This document shows positions 43,069-51,054 of a stretch of DNA of 64,000 nucleotides, in pieces. Position 1 is the stretch's first letter. The number at the start of each line of letters is the position of its first letter. Below the pieces are notes generated by a model, which worked only from the letters and a program-made list of their open reading frames with translations, did no database searches and was not told where the DNA came from. The position numbers were made by a program, and so were the translations under genes. The stretch covers positions 1,488,001 through 1,552,000 of the forward strand of contig CAVUZA010000002.1 of the NCBI GenBank assembly GCA_963745915.1, given 5' to 3'. The stretch is from VRUE01 sp963745915 (GTDB lineage Bacteria > Actinomycetota > Thermoleophilia > Solirubrobacterales > 70-9).

Positions 43069-44055
43069 ATGAGCACTGACTTCCAGGTTCCGCGCATCAC
43101 CGCAGAGAAGGCCGACGACCGTCACGGCACCTTCACCGTCGAGCCGCTCGACAAGGGCTTCGGCTACACATTCGGCAACAGCCTGCGCCGGGTGCTGCTC
43201 TCGTCGCTGGGCGGCGCCGCCGTCACCAGCGTCCGCATCGAGGGCGTCGCGCACGAGTTCTCGACCGTCGCCGGCGTCAAAGAGGACGTCACCGACATCA
43301 TCCTCAACCTCAAGGACCTCGTCGTCCGCATGCACACCGACGCCGACGAGGTCGAGGCGCCGCTGGTCGCGACCGGCCCCGGCGAGATCAAGGCCAAGGA
43401 CATCGACCTGCCCTCGGGCGTCGAGATCCTCAACCCCGAGGCGCCGATCGCCACGCTGGAGAAAAAGACCAAGCTCGAGATCTACCTGACGATCGGCCGC
43501 GGCCGCGGCTACTCGGCCGCTGAGGACAACAAGTCCGACGAGCAGCCGATCGGGGTGATCCCGATCGACTCGATCTTCTCGCCGATCCGGCGCGCCTCCT
43601 ACTCGGTGGCGACCGCCCGCGTCGGCCAGCGGACCGACTTCGACAAGCTGACGCTCGAGCTGGAGACCGACGGCTCGATCGAGCCCGGGGCGGCGCTGCG
43701 CGAGGCCTCGGAGATCCTGATCAAGAGCCTGGCGATCTTCACCGACGCCGACCGGGTCGAGGAGCTGACCGCGCGCGAGCCGGTCGCCGCCCACCCGGCC
43801 GACGTGCTGCAGGGCGCCGCCAACGACGCGAGCAGCGTCGCCTCCAGCAACGGGCTCGACGAGATCCTGATCGAGGAGCTCGAGCTCGGCGTGCGCTCCT
43901 ACAACTGCCTGAAGCGGGCCGGGGTACAGACCGTCGGCGACCTGGTGCGCAAGACGCGCTCGGAGCTGAACGCGATCCCCAACTTCGGCCAGAAGTCGAT
44001 CGAGGAAGTGATCGAGACCCTGCACGGCCGCGGTCTCGACCTGCAGGGAGACTGA
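43069..44055 (+). CDS. rpoA: RNA polymerase alpha subunit
   Basis: The 328-residue protein has the N-terminal dimerisation domain (YTFGNSLRRVLLSSLGGAAVTSVRIEGV) and the C-terminal helix-hairpin-helix domain (ELGVRSYNCLKRAGVQTVGDLVRKT ... FGQKSIEEVIETL) that binds UP elements and activators. Unlike rpoB and rpoC, the gene has no frame problems. Confidence 0.97.
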   Translation: MSTDFQVPRITAEKADDRHGTFTVEPLDKGFGYTFGNSLRRVLLSSLGGAAVTSVRIEGVAHEFSTVAGVKEDVTDIILNLKDLVVRMHTDADEVEAPLVATGPGEIKAKDIDLPSGVEILNPEAPIATLEKKTKLEIYLTIGRGRGYSAAEDNKSDEQPIGVIPIDSIFSPIRRASYSVATARVGQRTDFDKLTLELETDGSIEPGAALREASEILIKSLAIFTDADRVEELTAREPVAAHPADVLQGAANDASSVASSNGLDEILIEELELGVRSYNCLKRAGVQTVGDLVRKTRSELNAIPNFGQKSIEEVIETLHGRGLDLQGD

Positions 44056-44071
44056 GGAGCCCCGACCGGCG

Positions 44072-44425
44072 ATGCGCCACCGCAAGAAGCGCAACAAGCT
44101 CAGCCGTGACGCGTCGCACCGCGAGGCGCTGCTCTCCAACCTCTGCAAGCAGCTGATCGACCACGAACGGATCAAGACCAGCCAGGCCAAGGCCAAGGCG
44201 GTCAAGCCCGAGGTCGAGCAGCTGATCACGCTCGCCAAGCGCGGCGACCTGCACGCCCGCCGCCAGGCGCTGGCGACCCTGCACAACGACAAGTTCGTCG
44301 TCCACAAGCTGTTCGAGGAGGTCGCGCCGCGCTACAAGGAGCGCCCTGGCGGCTACACGCGGATCGTCAAGATCGGCCCGCGCAAGTCCGATTCGACCGA
44401 GATGGTCTACCTCGAGTTGGTGTAG
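44072..44425 (+). CDS. rplQ: 50S ribosomal protein L17 (bL17)
   Basis: The 117-residue protein has MRHRKKRNKLSRDASHREALLSNLCKQLIDHERIKTS and ends GGYTRIVKIGPRKSDSTEMVYLELV, the L17 signature. It closes the alpha operon and its last 19 bases overlap the end of convergent truA. Confidence 0.96.
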   Translation: MRHRKKRNKLSRDASHREALLSNLCKQLIDHERIKTSQAKAKAVKPEVEQLITLAKRGDLHARRQALATLHNDKFVVHKLFEEVAPRYKERPGGYTRIVKIGPRKSDSTEMVYLELV

Positions 44426-45150
44426 GAGACCGACTCTAGGTAGAGGCCGTGAGCGGGGGCTGTGTCGCCGGCGGCGGAGCGGGGGGCTCCGTGTAGGAGT
44501 TGGTTGAAGCTGTCCAGGGATCGGCGGCCGCTTCCTGTCTCGAGCATGGTGCCGACGAGGGCGCGGACCATGTTGCGCATGAAGGCGTCGGCGGTGATGC
44601 GGAAGGCTAGGAGGTCGCCGTCGGCCGTCCACTCGGCGGCGAGCACGTCGCGGTCGAAGCGGACGTGGTCGGTCTGGGTCGGGGTGAAGGCGGTGAAGTC
44701 GTGCGTGCCGCGCAGCGCCTCGGCGCAGGCGTCGAGGGCCTCGCGGTCGAGCGGCTGCGGCCAGAAGAGGGCGCGGCCGCGCTCGAAGGGGTTGGCGCTG
44801 GGGCGGGCGAGGATGCGGTAGAGGTAGCTGCGCGAGGTGGCGTCGCGGCGGGCGTCGAACCCGGGCGCGGCCGGCGCCGCCGCGGTCACCGCGATGTCGT
44901 CCGGGCCGACCCCGTTGAGGCGGCGGGCCAGATCGGCGGGGAGCTGGGCGCCGGTCTCGAAGCTGGCCACCTGCCCCAGGGCGTGGACGCCGGTGTCGGT
45001 GCGCCCGGCGACGGTCAACTCGACCGGCTCGCGCAGCACGGTCGCCAGCGCCGCCTCCAGCTCGCCCTGCACGGTCCGCATCTGCGGCTGCCTCGCCCAG
45101 CCCCTGAAGCCGGACCCGTCGTATTCGAGATCTATCCGCACCGCGGTCAT
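44407..45150 (-). CDS. truA: tRNA pseudouridine(38-40) synthase
   Basis: The 247-residue enzyme has the catalytic aspartate D52 in AGRTDTGVHALGQVASF and FMRNMVRALVGTMLETG near the C-terminus. It modifies the anticodon arm of many tRNAs. It overlaps ligA by four bases (ATGA), so it is translated from the surE-ligA-truA message. truA often follows rplQ in the same direction; here it is convergent. Confidence 0.95.
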   Translation of the reverse strand: MTAVRIDLEYDGSGFRGWARQPQMRTVQGELEAALATVLREPVELTVAGRTDTGVHALGQVASFETGAQLPADLARRLNGVGPDDIAVTAAAPAAPGFDARRDATSRSYLYRILARPSANPFERGRALFWPQPLDREALDACAEALRGTHDFTAFTPTQTDHVRFDRDVLAAEWTADGDLLAFRITADAFMRNMVRALVGTMLETGSGRRSLDSFNQLLHGAPRSAAGDTAPAHGLYLESVSYTNSR

Positions 45151-47168
45151 TTGCCGAGCAGCCTCAGCAGCCCTGCTTCGTCGAGAACCTCGGTCTCGTA
45201 TTTCTCGGCCTTGGCCAGCTTCGAGCCCGGGTTCTCGCCGGCGACGACGTAGTCGGTCTTCTTCGAGACCGAGCTGACGACCTTGCCGCCGGCGTCCTTG
45301 ATCAGCGCCGCCGCCTCCTCACGGGTCAGCTCGGGCAGGGTGCCGGTGAGGACCAGCGAGCGGCCGTCCAGCGGCCCGCCCGCGGCGCGCCGTTCGGAGG
45401 GGTCCTGCTCGAGCCGCAGGCCCTTCTCGCGCAGCTTCTCGATCAGCGCCCAGGTCGGCTCGTCGGCCAGCGACTCGGCGATCTGCACGGCCATGATCGG
45501 GCCGACGCCCTCGACCTCCTCGATCGCCTCGGGGTCGGCCTCGTGCAGGGCGTCGATCGAGCCGAAGTGGTCGGCCAGCGCCTCCGCGGTCACGTAGCCG
45601 ACGCCGGGCAGGCCGAGCGCGTAGAGGACGCGGTTGAAGGGGCGCTGGCGGGAGGCGTCGATCGCGGCGACCAGGTTCCTCGCCGAGGTCTCGGCGAAGC
45701 GGTCGAGCTCGACCAGGCGCTCCTCGCTGAGGTCGTAGACGTCGGCGACGTCGGCGATCACGCCCGCTTCGAGGAAGGACTGGGCCTGCTTCTCGCCGAG
45801 CCCCTCGATGTCCATCGCCCCGCGGCTGACGAAGTGCTTGACGTGCTGGAAGGACTGGCCCGGGCAGCCGGTGCGGTTGGGGCAGATCGAGAAGACGGCG
45901 TCGTCGGGCTTCTCCACCGGGGTGCCGCAGGCCGGGCAGCTCTTCGGCGGCTTCACCCTGCGCGTGCCCTTCGGCCGTTTCTGGACCAGGGGCGAGACGA
46001 CCTGGGGGATGACGTCGCCGGCGCGCATCACCACCACCTCGTCGCCGACCCGCACGTCCTTGCGGGCCAGGTCCTCCTCGTTGTGCAGGGTCGCGGTGGA
46101 GACGGTGACCCCGCCGACGTGGACCGGCTCTAGCATCGCGAAGGGGACCAGGTGGCCGGTGCGGCCGACGTTCCAGACCACGTCGAGCAGCTTGGTGGTG
46201 GCGGTCGTCGGCGCGAACTTCCAGGCGATCGCCCAGCGCGGCTCGCGGCCGACGACGCCGAGCTCGCGCCACATCGCCCGCTCGTCGACCTTGACCACGA
46301 CGCCGTCGATCTCGTAGTCGAGCTGCTCGCGGCGCTCCTCCCACCAGTGGCAGCGCTCGACCACCGCGTCGATCTCGTCGTGGTGGGCGGTGTCGGGGTT
46401 GACCTTGAAGCCGCGCTCGCGCAGCCACTCGACCTCCTCGCTGTGGGTGGCGAGGTCGAGGCCCTCGACGGCGCCGATGCCGTAGCACCAGACCGAGAGC
46501 GGCCGTTCGGCGGCGAGCGCCGGGTCGAGCTGGCGGATCGAGCCGGCGGCCGAGTTGCGCGGGTTGGCGAAGGTCGGCTCGCCGGCCTCGGCCCGGCGCT
46601 CGTTCAGGGCTTTGAAGTCGGCGATCGGCAGGTAGACCTCGCCGCGGACTTCGATCAGCGGCGGGGCGTCGTCGATGCGCAGCGGGATCGCTCCGATCGT
46701 GCGCAGGTTGCGGGTGACGTCCTCGCCGACGCGGCCGTCGCCCCGGGTCGCGCCGCGGAGGAAGACGCCGTCCTCGTAGGTGAGTGAGATCGCCAGGCCG
46801 TCGATCTTCGGCTCGGTCGTGTAGCTGAACTGCGAGGCGCTGATGTCGAGCCGTTTCAGGTGGTTGCGGAGCCGCGTCTCCCAGCCGCGCAGCTCCTCCT
46901 CGTTGCGGGCGTTGCCGAGCGAGAGCATCTGCTCGCGGTGCTCGACCTGCTCGAAGCGGTCGAGGGGCGGCGCCCCGACCCGCTGGGTCGGCGAGTCGGG
47001 GGTGCGCAGCTCGGGGTGGTCGGCCTCGATCGCGCGCAGCTCGTCGAGCAGGGCGTCGTAAGCGTCGTCGCCGATCGACGGTTCGTCGAGGACGTAGTAG
47101 CGGTGGTTGTGCTCGTCGAGCTCCCTGCGCAGCTCGGCCGCGCGCCGCTTCGCCTCGGCGGCGCTCAC
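45147..47168 (-). CDS. ligA: NAD-dependent DNA ligase
   Basis: The 673-residue enzyme has the adenylation lysine K121 in TTEPKIDGLAIS, the OB fold, a four-cysteine zinc finger (CPACGTPVEK, CPNRTGCPG), helix-hairpin-helix repeats and a C-terminal BRCT domain (PLDGRSLVLTGTLPELTREEAAALIKDAGGKV). It seals nicks in replication and repair. It overlaps both surE and truA by a few bases. Confidence 0.96.
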   Translation of the reverse strand: MSAAEAKRRAAELRRELDEHNHRYYVLDEPSIGDDAYDALLDELRAIEADHPELRTPDSPTQRVGAPPLDRFEQVEHREQMLSLGNARNEEELRGWETRLRNHLKRLDISASQFSYTTEPKIDGLAISLTYEDGVFLRGATRGDGRVGEDVTRNLRTIGAIPLRIDDAPPLIEVRGEVYLPIADFKALNERRAEAGEPTFANPRNSAAGSIRQLDPALAAERPLSVWCYGIGAVEGLDLATHSEEVEWLRERGFKVNPDTAHHDEIDAVVERCHWWEERREQLDYEIDGVVVKVDERAMWRELGVVGREPRWAIAWKFAPTTATTKLLDVVWNVGRTGHLVPFAMLEPVHVGGVTVSTATLHNEEDLARKDVRVGDEVVVMRAGDVIPQVVSPLVQKRPKGTRRVKPPKSCPACGTPVEKPDDAVFSICPNRTGCPGQSFQHVKHFVSRGAMDIEGLGEKQAQSFLEAGVIADVADVYDLSEERLVELDRFAETSARNLVAAIDASRQRPFNRVLYALGLPGVGYVTAEALADHFGSIDALHEADPEAIEEVEGVGPIMAVQIAESLADEPTWALIEKLREKGLRLEQDPSERRAAGGPLDGRSLVLTGTLPELTREEAAALIKDAGGKVVSSVSKKTDYVVAGENPGSKLAKAEKYETEVLDEAGLLRLLGK

Positions 47169-47974
47169 ACCGAGGTGGGGGAGCTCGCCGCCAGCATCTC
47201 CTCGAAGCCCCAGCCGCGCAGCCGCTCGAGGCCGCCGTGGTCGGTGAGGTCGAAGTGGATCGGGGTGACCGAGATCCGCTTCTCGGCGACGGCGTTGAGA
47301 TCGGTGCCCTCGATCTCCTCGTAGCCCGGCTGCCAGCCGTAGATCTCGTAGTGGCGCCGGCCGCCCTCCTCGCCGACCAGCTTCAGCTCGTCGTTGTAGA
47401 TGCGTTTGCCGAGCTTCGTCACCTCGACCCCCTGCGGCTCGCCGGCGGGGCAGTTGACGTTGATCAGCGTCGCCTCGGGCATCGGCTCCCGGGTCAGGCG
47501 CCGGACCAGCTCGGCGGCGAACGGCGCCACCGCCGAGAAGTCGAAGCGGCCGCTGACGTAGCCCATGCCGCCGCCCGAGGACTGCTGCGAGACGGCGACC
47601 GCGGGGATGCCGAGCACGATCCCCTCGAAGGCGGCGGCGACGGTGCCCGAGTAGGTGATGTCGTCGCCGAGGTTGGCGCCGTGGTTGATCCCGGAGAGGA
47701 TCAGGTCGGGGCGGTGGCCGACCAGGCCCAGCTCGGCGAAGCGGACGCAGTCGACCGGCGTGCCGTCGGTCGCGTAGCCGACGTCGCCGTCGCCGAACTC
47801 GACCTCCTCGACGCTCAGCGGCGAGCGGGTCGTGATGCTGCGCGCGGTCGCGCTGCGGTTCGAGTCGGGGGCGATCACGTCGACCTCGATGCCCTCGATC
47901 TCGCGCAGCGCCCGCCGGGCGGCCTGCAGCCCCGGGGCGCTGATCCCGTCGTCGTTGGTGAGCAGCACTCGCAT
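47165..47974 (-). CDS. surE: 5'/3'-nucleotidase SurE
   Basis: The 269-residue phosphatase starts MRVLLTNDDGISAPG, the metal-binding motif, and has LSGINHGANLGDDITYSGTVAAAFEG. SurE hydrolyses nucleoside monophosphates. It leads the surE-ligA-truA operon, and its end overlaps the ligA start by four bases. Confidence 0.94.
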   Translation of the reverse strand: MRVLLTNDDGISAPGLQAARRALREIEGIEVDVIAPDSNRSATARSITTRSPLSVEEVEFGDGDVGYATDGTPVDCVRFAELGLVGHRPDLILSGINHGANLGDDITYSGTVAAAFEGIVLGIPAVAVSQQSSGGGMGYVSGRFDFSAVAPFAAELVRRLTREPMPEATLINVNCPAGEPQGVEVTKLGKRIYNDELKLVGEEGGRRHYEIYGWQPGYEEIEGTDLNAVAEKRISVTPIHFDLTDHGGLERLRGWGFEEMLAASSPTSV

Positions 47975-48084
47975 GGAAGCGATTCTAGGCGCCGCGCCGG
48001 GTGCGCCCGCTACCCCGTCGGAATTGGCGCTTCCGTCACATTCTGCGCGCCACGCGTGCGCCGGCGTCTGGCAGGGTCGGCTGC

Positions 48085-48315
48085 ATGGTGCTGGCTCAGA
48101 TTGGACCGGTGACGACGGTGCTCGAGGCGATCGCTACGGCGGTTGGGGCGGGCGTCGTGCTCGGAAGCGTCTCGGTTGGCCTCTACGGGCTGGCCCGCGG
48201 CTGGCCACGCGAGGCGATTGGGAATCGGGGTCTTTTCGACGGCTACCTCGGAGGCGCGATCGGGATTGGCGCGGTGCTGGTCGATCTGTGCATCCGGTAT
48301 GGTGGGTTGAAATGA
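48085..48315 (+). CDS. Small membrane protein of unknown function
   Basis: The 76-residue product has two hydrophobic segments (VLEAIATAVGAGVVLGSVSVGLYGLA and GYLGGAIGIGAVLVDLCI) joined by a short basic loop. ATG 48085 is preceded by a weak GCAGGGTCGG site. I do not recognise the family. It lies divergent from surE and 21 bases before a second small membrane protein, so the two may work together. Confidence 0.6.
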   Translation: MVLAQIGPVTTVLEAIATAVGAGVVLGSVSVGLYGLARGWPREAIGNRGLFDGYLGGAIGIGAVLVDLCIRYGGLK

Positions 48316-48336
48316 TTTGTCTGCAATTGAGGGGAC

Positions 48337-48531
48337 ATGAGTAGGCTTCGCTGCGCCAATATCGGCATTGCCGTCGGTTGGGTAATCCTCTTTGCCGGGG
48401 CATTCATCTTCAGGAACTCGGGTGAAGCGGCATTGCAGCTCGTTGCGATCATGGCCTTTGTCGCGGCGTTCGCCGTCTACCACACGCTTGACGAGCGAGC
48501 GAGCCGCCGCGAGAAGCGACGCCCTCAGTAG
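48337..48531 (+). CDS. Small two-segment membrane protein
   Basis: The 64-residue product has hydrophobic segments at about 7-25 (ANIGIAVGWVILFAGAFIF) and 31-48 (ALQLVAIMAFVAAFAVYH) and a basic end (SRREKRRPQ), so the C-terminus is probably cytoplasmic. GAGGGGAC precedes the ATG. The coding sequence is less GC-biased than its neighbours. Function unknown; its end overlaps the convergent dacB stop by seven bases. Confidence 0.6.
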   Translation: MSRLRCANIGIAVGWVILFAGAFIFRNSGEAALQLVAIMAFVAAFAVYHTLDERASRREKRRPQ

Positions 48532-49781
48532 CCAGCCACTTCGGCCGCGATCTGGTCCTGTTCGCGGTGGGCGAGGTAGAGGTTGCCGACGCTGCCCATC
48601 AGGACCGAGAAGAGGATCACCCGGCCGCTGCGGTTGAAGCAGTAGCCGGAGAGATTGCTGACCCCGGTCAGGGTGCCGGTCTTGGTCCGGCAGCGGCGGT
48701 AGGCGGCGGTGCCGTGCATGCGGTCGGCGACGGTGCCCTCGCGGCCGGTGAGCGCCAGGTCCTGGACGAAGTCCTCGCCGGCCCGCTCGTTGTCGAGCAT
48801 CGCGGCGAGCAGGGCCACCACCTGGGCCGGGGAGGCGCGGTTGCTCCTGGTCAGGCCGGAGCCGTCGACCGCGTGCAGGCCGGAGCCGTGGGCGCGGGCG
48901 AAGCGCTCGACCACCCCGGCGCCGGCCGCCGTCGTCCCGGCACCGCCGAAGCGGGCGCCGAGCAGCTTGATCAGCATCTCGGCGAAGAAGTTGTAGGAGT
49001 AGACGTCGGTGGTGTCGACGATCTTGGTCAGCGGCGGCGACTCGACCTCGGCCAGGGTCCTGGCCGAGGCCGGGGCGCGGCCGAGCGCGACCCGCGCCGG
49101 GAGGCGGACGCCGGCCCGGCGCAGGGCGCGGGCCAGGACCCGGGCGGCGGTGCGCGCCGGGTCGCTGGCGAAGGCGGTCGCCCGCGGGCTGCTGTAGCCG
49201 GAGTTGAACGCGAGGCCGGAGAGGGGGCCGATGTAGGGGCTGGTCGCGTAGCCGGAGTCGGCGACGCCGCGCAGCCGGTCGAAGACGCCGTCGTCGGCGT
49301 AGAGGCGGCCGGTGACGCGCTTGACGCCCGCTTCGCGCAGGCGCCGCTTGAGCAGGAAAACGCTGGTTCCCAGGCCGCCGAGGACGCGCCCGTAGAAGGC
49401 CGGGGTGCCCAGCGTCGGGTCGCCGCCGCCGACCAGGTAGAGGCTGCCGTGCAGGGTGCCGCCGCGGTCGAGCCGGCCGTCGGCGCGGACCGTGGTCGCG
49501 ATCCGCGCTCGCGGGCCGAGCCGGGCGAGCGCGGTCGCGGTCGTGAACAGCTTCATGTTCGAGGCGAGCGGCCTGCCGCGCTGCGGGGCACGCGCGCAGA
49601 GCCGCCTGCCGCTGGCCGCGTCGACGACGAGCAGGCCGCTGACGCCGCCTCCGCCGCGGGTCAGGCGGGCGCGCATCGCCGCGCAGGAGGGGCCTGCGGC
49701 CCCCGCTTCAGGCACCGGAGCGAGGGGCAGCAGAGCGAACAGCGCGCAAATCGCGACGAAAAATGCTGGGGTTCGCCTCAC
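48525..49781 (-). CDS. dacB: D-alanyl-D-alanine carboxypeptidase/endopeptidase (PBP4 type)
   Basis: From GTG 49781 the 418-residue product has a signal peptide (RRTPAFFVAICALFALLPLAPVPEAGA) and the three penicillin-binding motifs: SNMK in PLASNMKLFT, SYN in YSYNFFAEML and KTG in TKTGTLTG. The spacing with a large insert between SxxK and SxN fits class C, PBP4-type enzymes. It trims peptidoglycan cross-links outside the membrane. The longer open frame above 49781 is antisense to the patatin gene. Its start is 15 bases from the divergent gene's ATG. Confidence 0.92.
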   Translation of the reverse strand: MRRTPAFFVAICALFALLPLAPVPEAGAAGPSCAAMRARLTRGGGGVSGLLVVDAASGRRLCARAPQRGRPLASNMKLFTTATALARLGPRARIATTVRADGRLDRGGTLHGSLYLVGGGDPTLGTPAFYGRVLGGLGTSVFLLKRRLREAGVKRVTGRLYADDGVFDRLRGVADSGYATSPYIGPLSGLAFNSGYSSPRATAFASDPARTAARVLARALRRAGVRLPARVALGRAPASARTLAEVESPPLTKIVDTTDVYSYNFFAEMLIKLLGARFGGAGTTAAGAGVVERFARAHGSGLHAVDGSGLTRSNRASPAQVVALLAAMLDNERAGEDFVQDLALTGREGTVADRMHGTAAYRRCRTKTGTLTGVSNLSGYCFNRSGRVILFSVLMGSVGNLYLAHREQDQIAAEVAGY

Positions 49782-49796
49782 TGAGTGGGATAATGC

Positions 49797-51050
49797 ATGT
49801 TTATGGGCAAAGTTGTGGACATCGAATCGCAACCGCGGCGCCGCCGCAGCCGCAAGCGCCCCTCGAAGACCGCCCTCGTCCTCGGCGGCGGCGGCTTCAC
49901 CGGCGGCGTCTACGAGATCGGCGCCCTGCGGGCGCTCGACCTGCTCGCGGTCAACAGCACGGTAAACAACTTCGACGTCTACGTCGGCACCAGCGCCGGC
50001 TCCTTCGTCGCCGGGATGCTCGCCAACGGGATCACGCCCGACGAGATGATGCAGGTGATCAACCGCCGCATCCCCTCCGACCTCGATGACCTCGACCTCG
50101 GCAAGGTGCTCAAGCCCAACTACCTCGGCTTCGCCCAGAAGGCGGCGATGCTGCCGCTGCGCTCGCTGGAGCTGGCGCGCAGCCTGCTGCGCATGGGCGA
50201 TTTCTCGGCGATCGACATCGGCGTCGGCCTTGCCGAGGCGCTGCCGACCGGCTTCTACTCCAACCGCGGGATCGCCGATTACGTCGCCGAGGCGGTGGTC
50301 GAGGAAGCGAAGATCGACGACTTCCGGCTGCTCGACAAAGAGCTCTACCTGACCGCCACCGACCTCGACACCTGCGAGCGGATCGTCTTCGGCGAGGAGG
50401 GCTGGAACGACGTGCCGATCTCCAAGGCGGTCCAGTGCTCGACCGCGCTGCCGGTCGTCTACAAGCCGGTCGACCTCAAGGGCCGCCAGCTGATCGACGG
50501 CGGCATCCGCTCCACCACCAACGTCGACATCGCGGTCGAAAAGGGCGCCAAGTTCATCGTCGTCGTCAACCCGCTGGTCCCCTTCGTCAACGACTTCGCC
50601 AAACGGATCCCGACCGTCTTCGGCACCCGCGTGCGGCGCGTCTCCGACATGGGCCTGCCGGCGATCGCCAACCAGACCTTCCGCCTGATCGCCCACGCCC
50701 GCCTGCACCAGGCGGTCGAGATGTGGCAGGAGCGCTACCCCGGCGTTGACATCGTCCTGATCGAGCCCGAGGCCAACGACGAGCTGATGTTCGGCACGCC
50801 GATCATGGACTACTCGCGCCGCCTGAAGATCGCCCGCCACGGCTTCGAATCGGTCACCGCCACCCTGGCCCAGGACTACGACCGCTACGAGGAGATCGCC
50901 GACCAGCACGGGCTCGAGATCTCCGAGCGCCGCGTCCGCCGCGTGGTCGAGCGCGCCGCCGAGGAGGAGCCCGAGCAGTCCTCCGCCTGGCGCCGGGTGC
51001 TCGAGCAGACCACCTCGGCCCTGCTGCGCCAGTCCGGCGAGGCCTCCTAG
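49797..51050 (+). CDS. Patatin-like phospholipase
   Basis: The 417-residue protein has the oxyanion loop LVLGGGGFTGGVYEIG (about 27-42), the nucleophile elbow GTSAGS (GxSxG) and DGGIRS for the catalytic aspartate. Patatin-type enzymes cleave acyl chains from phospholipids. A second ATG at 49803 is possible. It is divergent from dacB with almost no space between starts, so their promoters must overlap the genes. A second, different patatin gene lies convergent on the other side. Confidence 0.92.
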   Translation: MFMGKVVDIESQPRRRRSRKRPSKTALVLGGGGFTGGVYEIGALRALDLLAVNSTVNNFDVYVGTSAGSFVAGMLANGITPDEMMQVINRRIPSDLDDLDLGKVLKPNYLGFAQKAAMLPLRSLELARSLLRMGDFSAIDIGVGLAEALPTGFYSNRGIADYVAEAVVEEAKIDDFRLLDKELYLTATDLDTCERIVFGEEGWNDVPISKAVQCSTALPVVYKPVDLKGRQLIDGGIRSTTNVDIAVEKGAKFIVVVNPLVPFVNDFAKRIPTVFGTRVRRVSDMGLPAIANQTFRLIAHARLHQAVEMWQERYPGVDIVLIEPEANDELMFGTPIMDYSRRLKIARHGFESVTATLAQDYDRYEEIADQHGLEISERRVRRVVERAAEEEPEQSSAWRRVLEQTTSALLRQSGEAS

Positions 51051-51054
51051 GCGC

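Noticed and set aside
48525..50909. 794-codon dacB with a long N-terminal domain
   Set aside because: The part above 49781 is antisense to the patatin gene; GTG 49781 is followed directly by a signal peptide.
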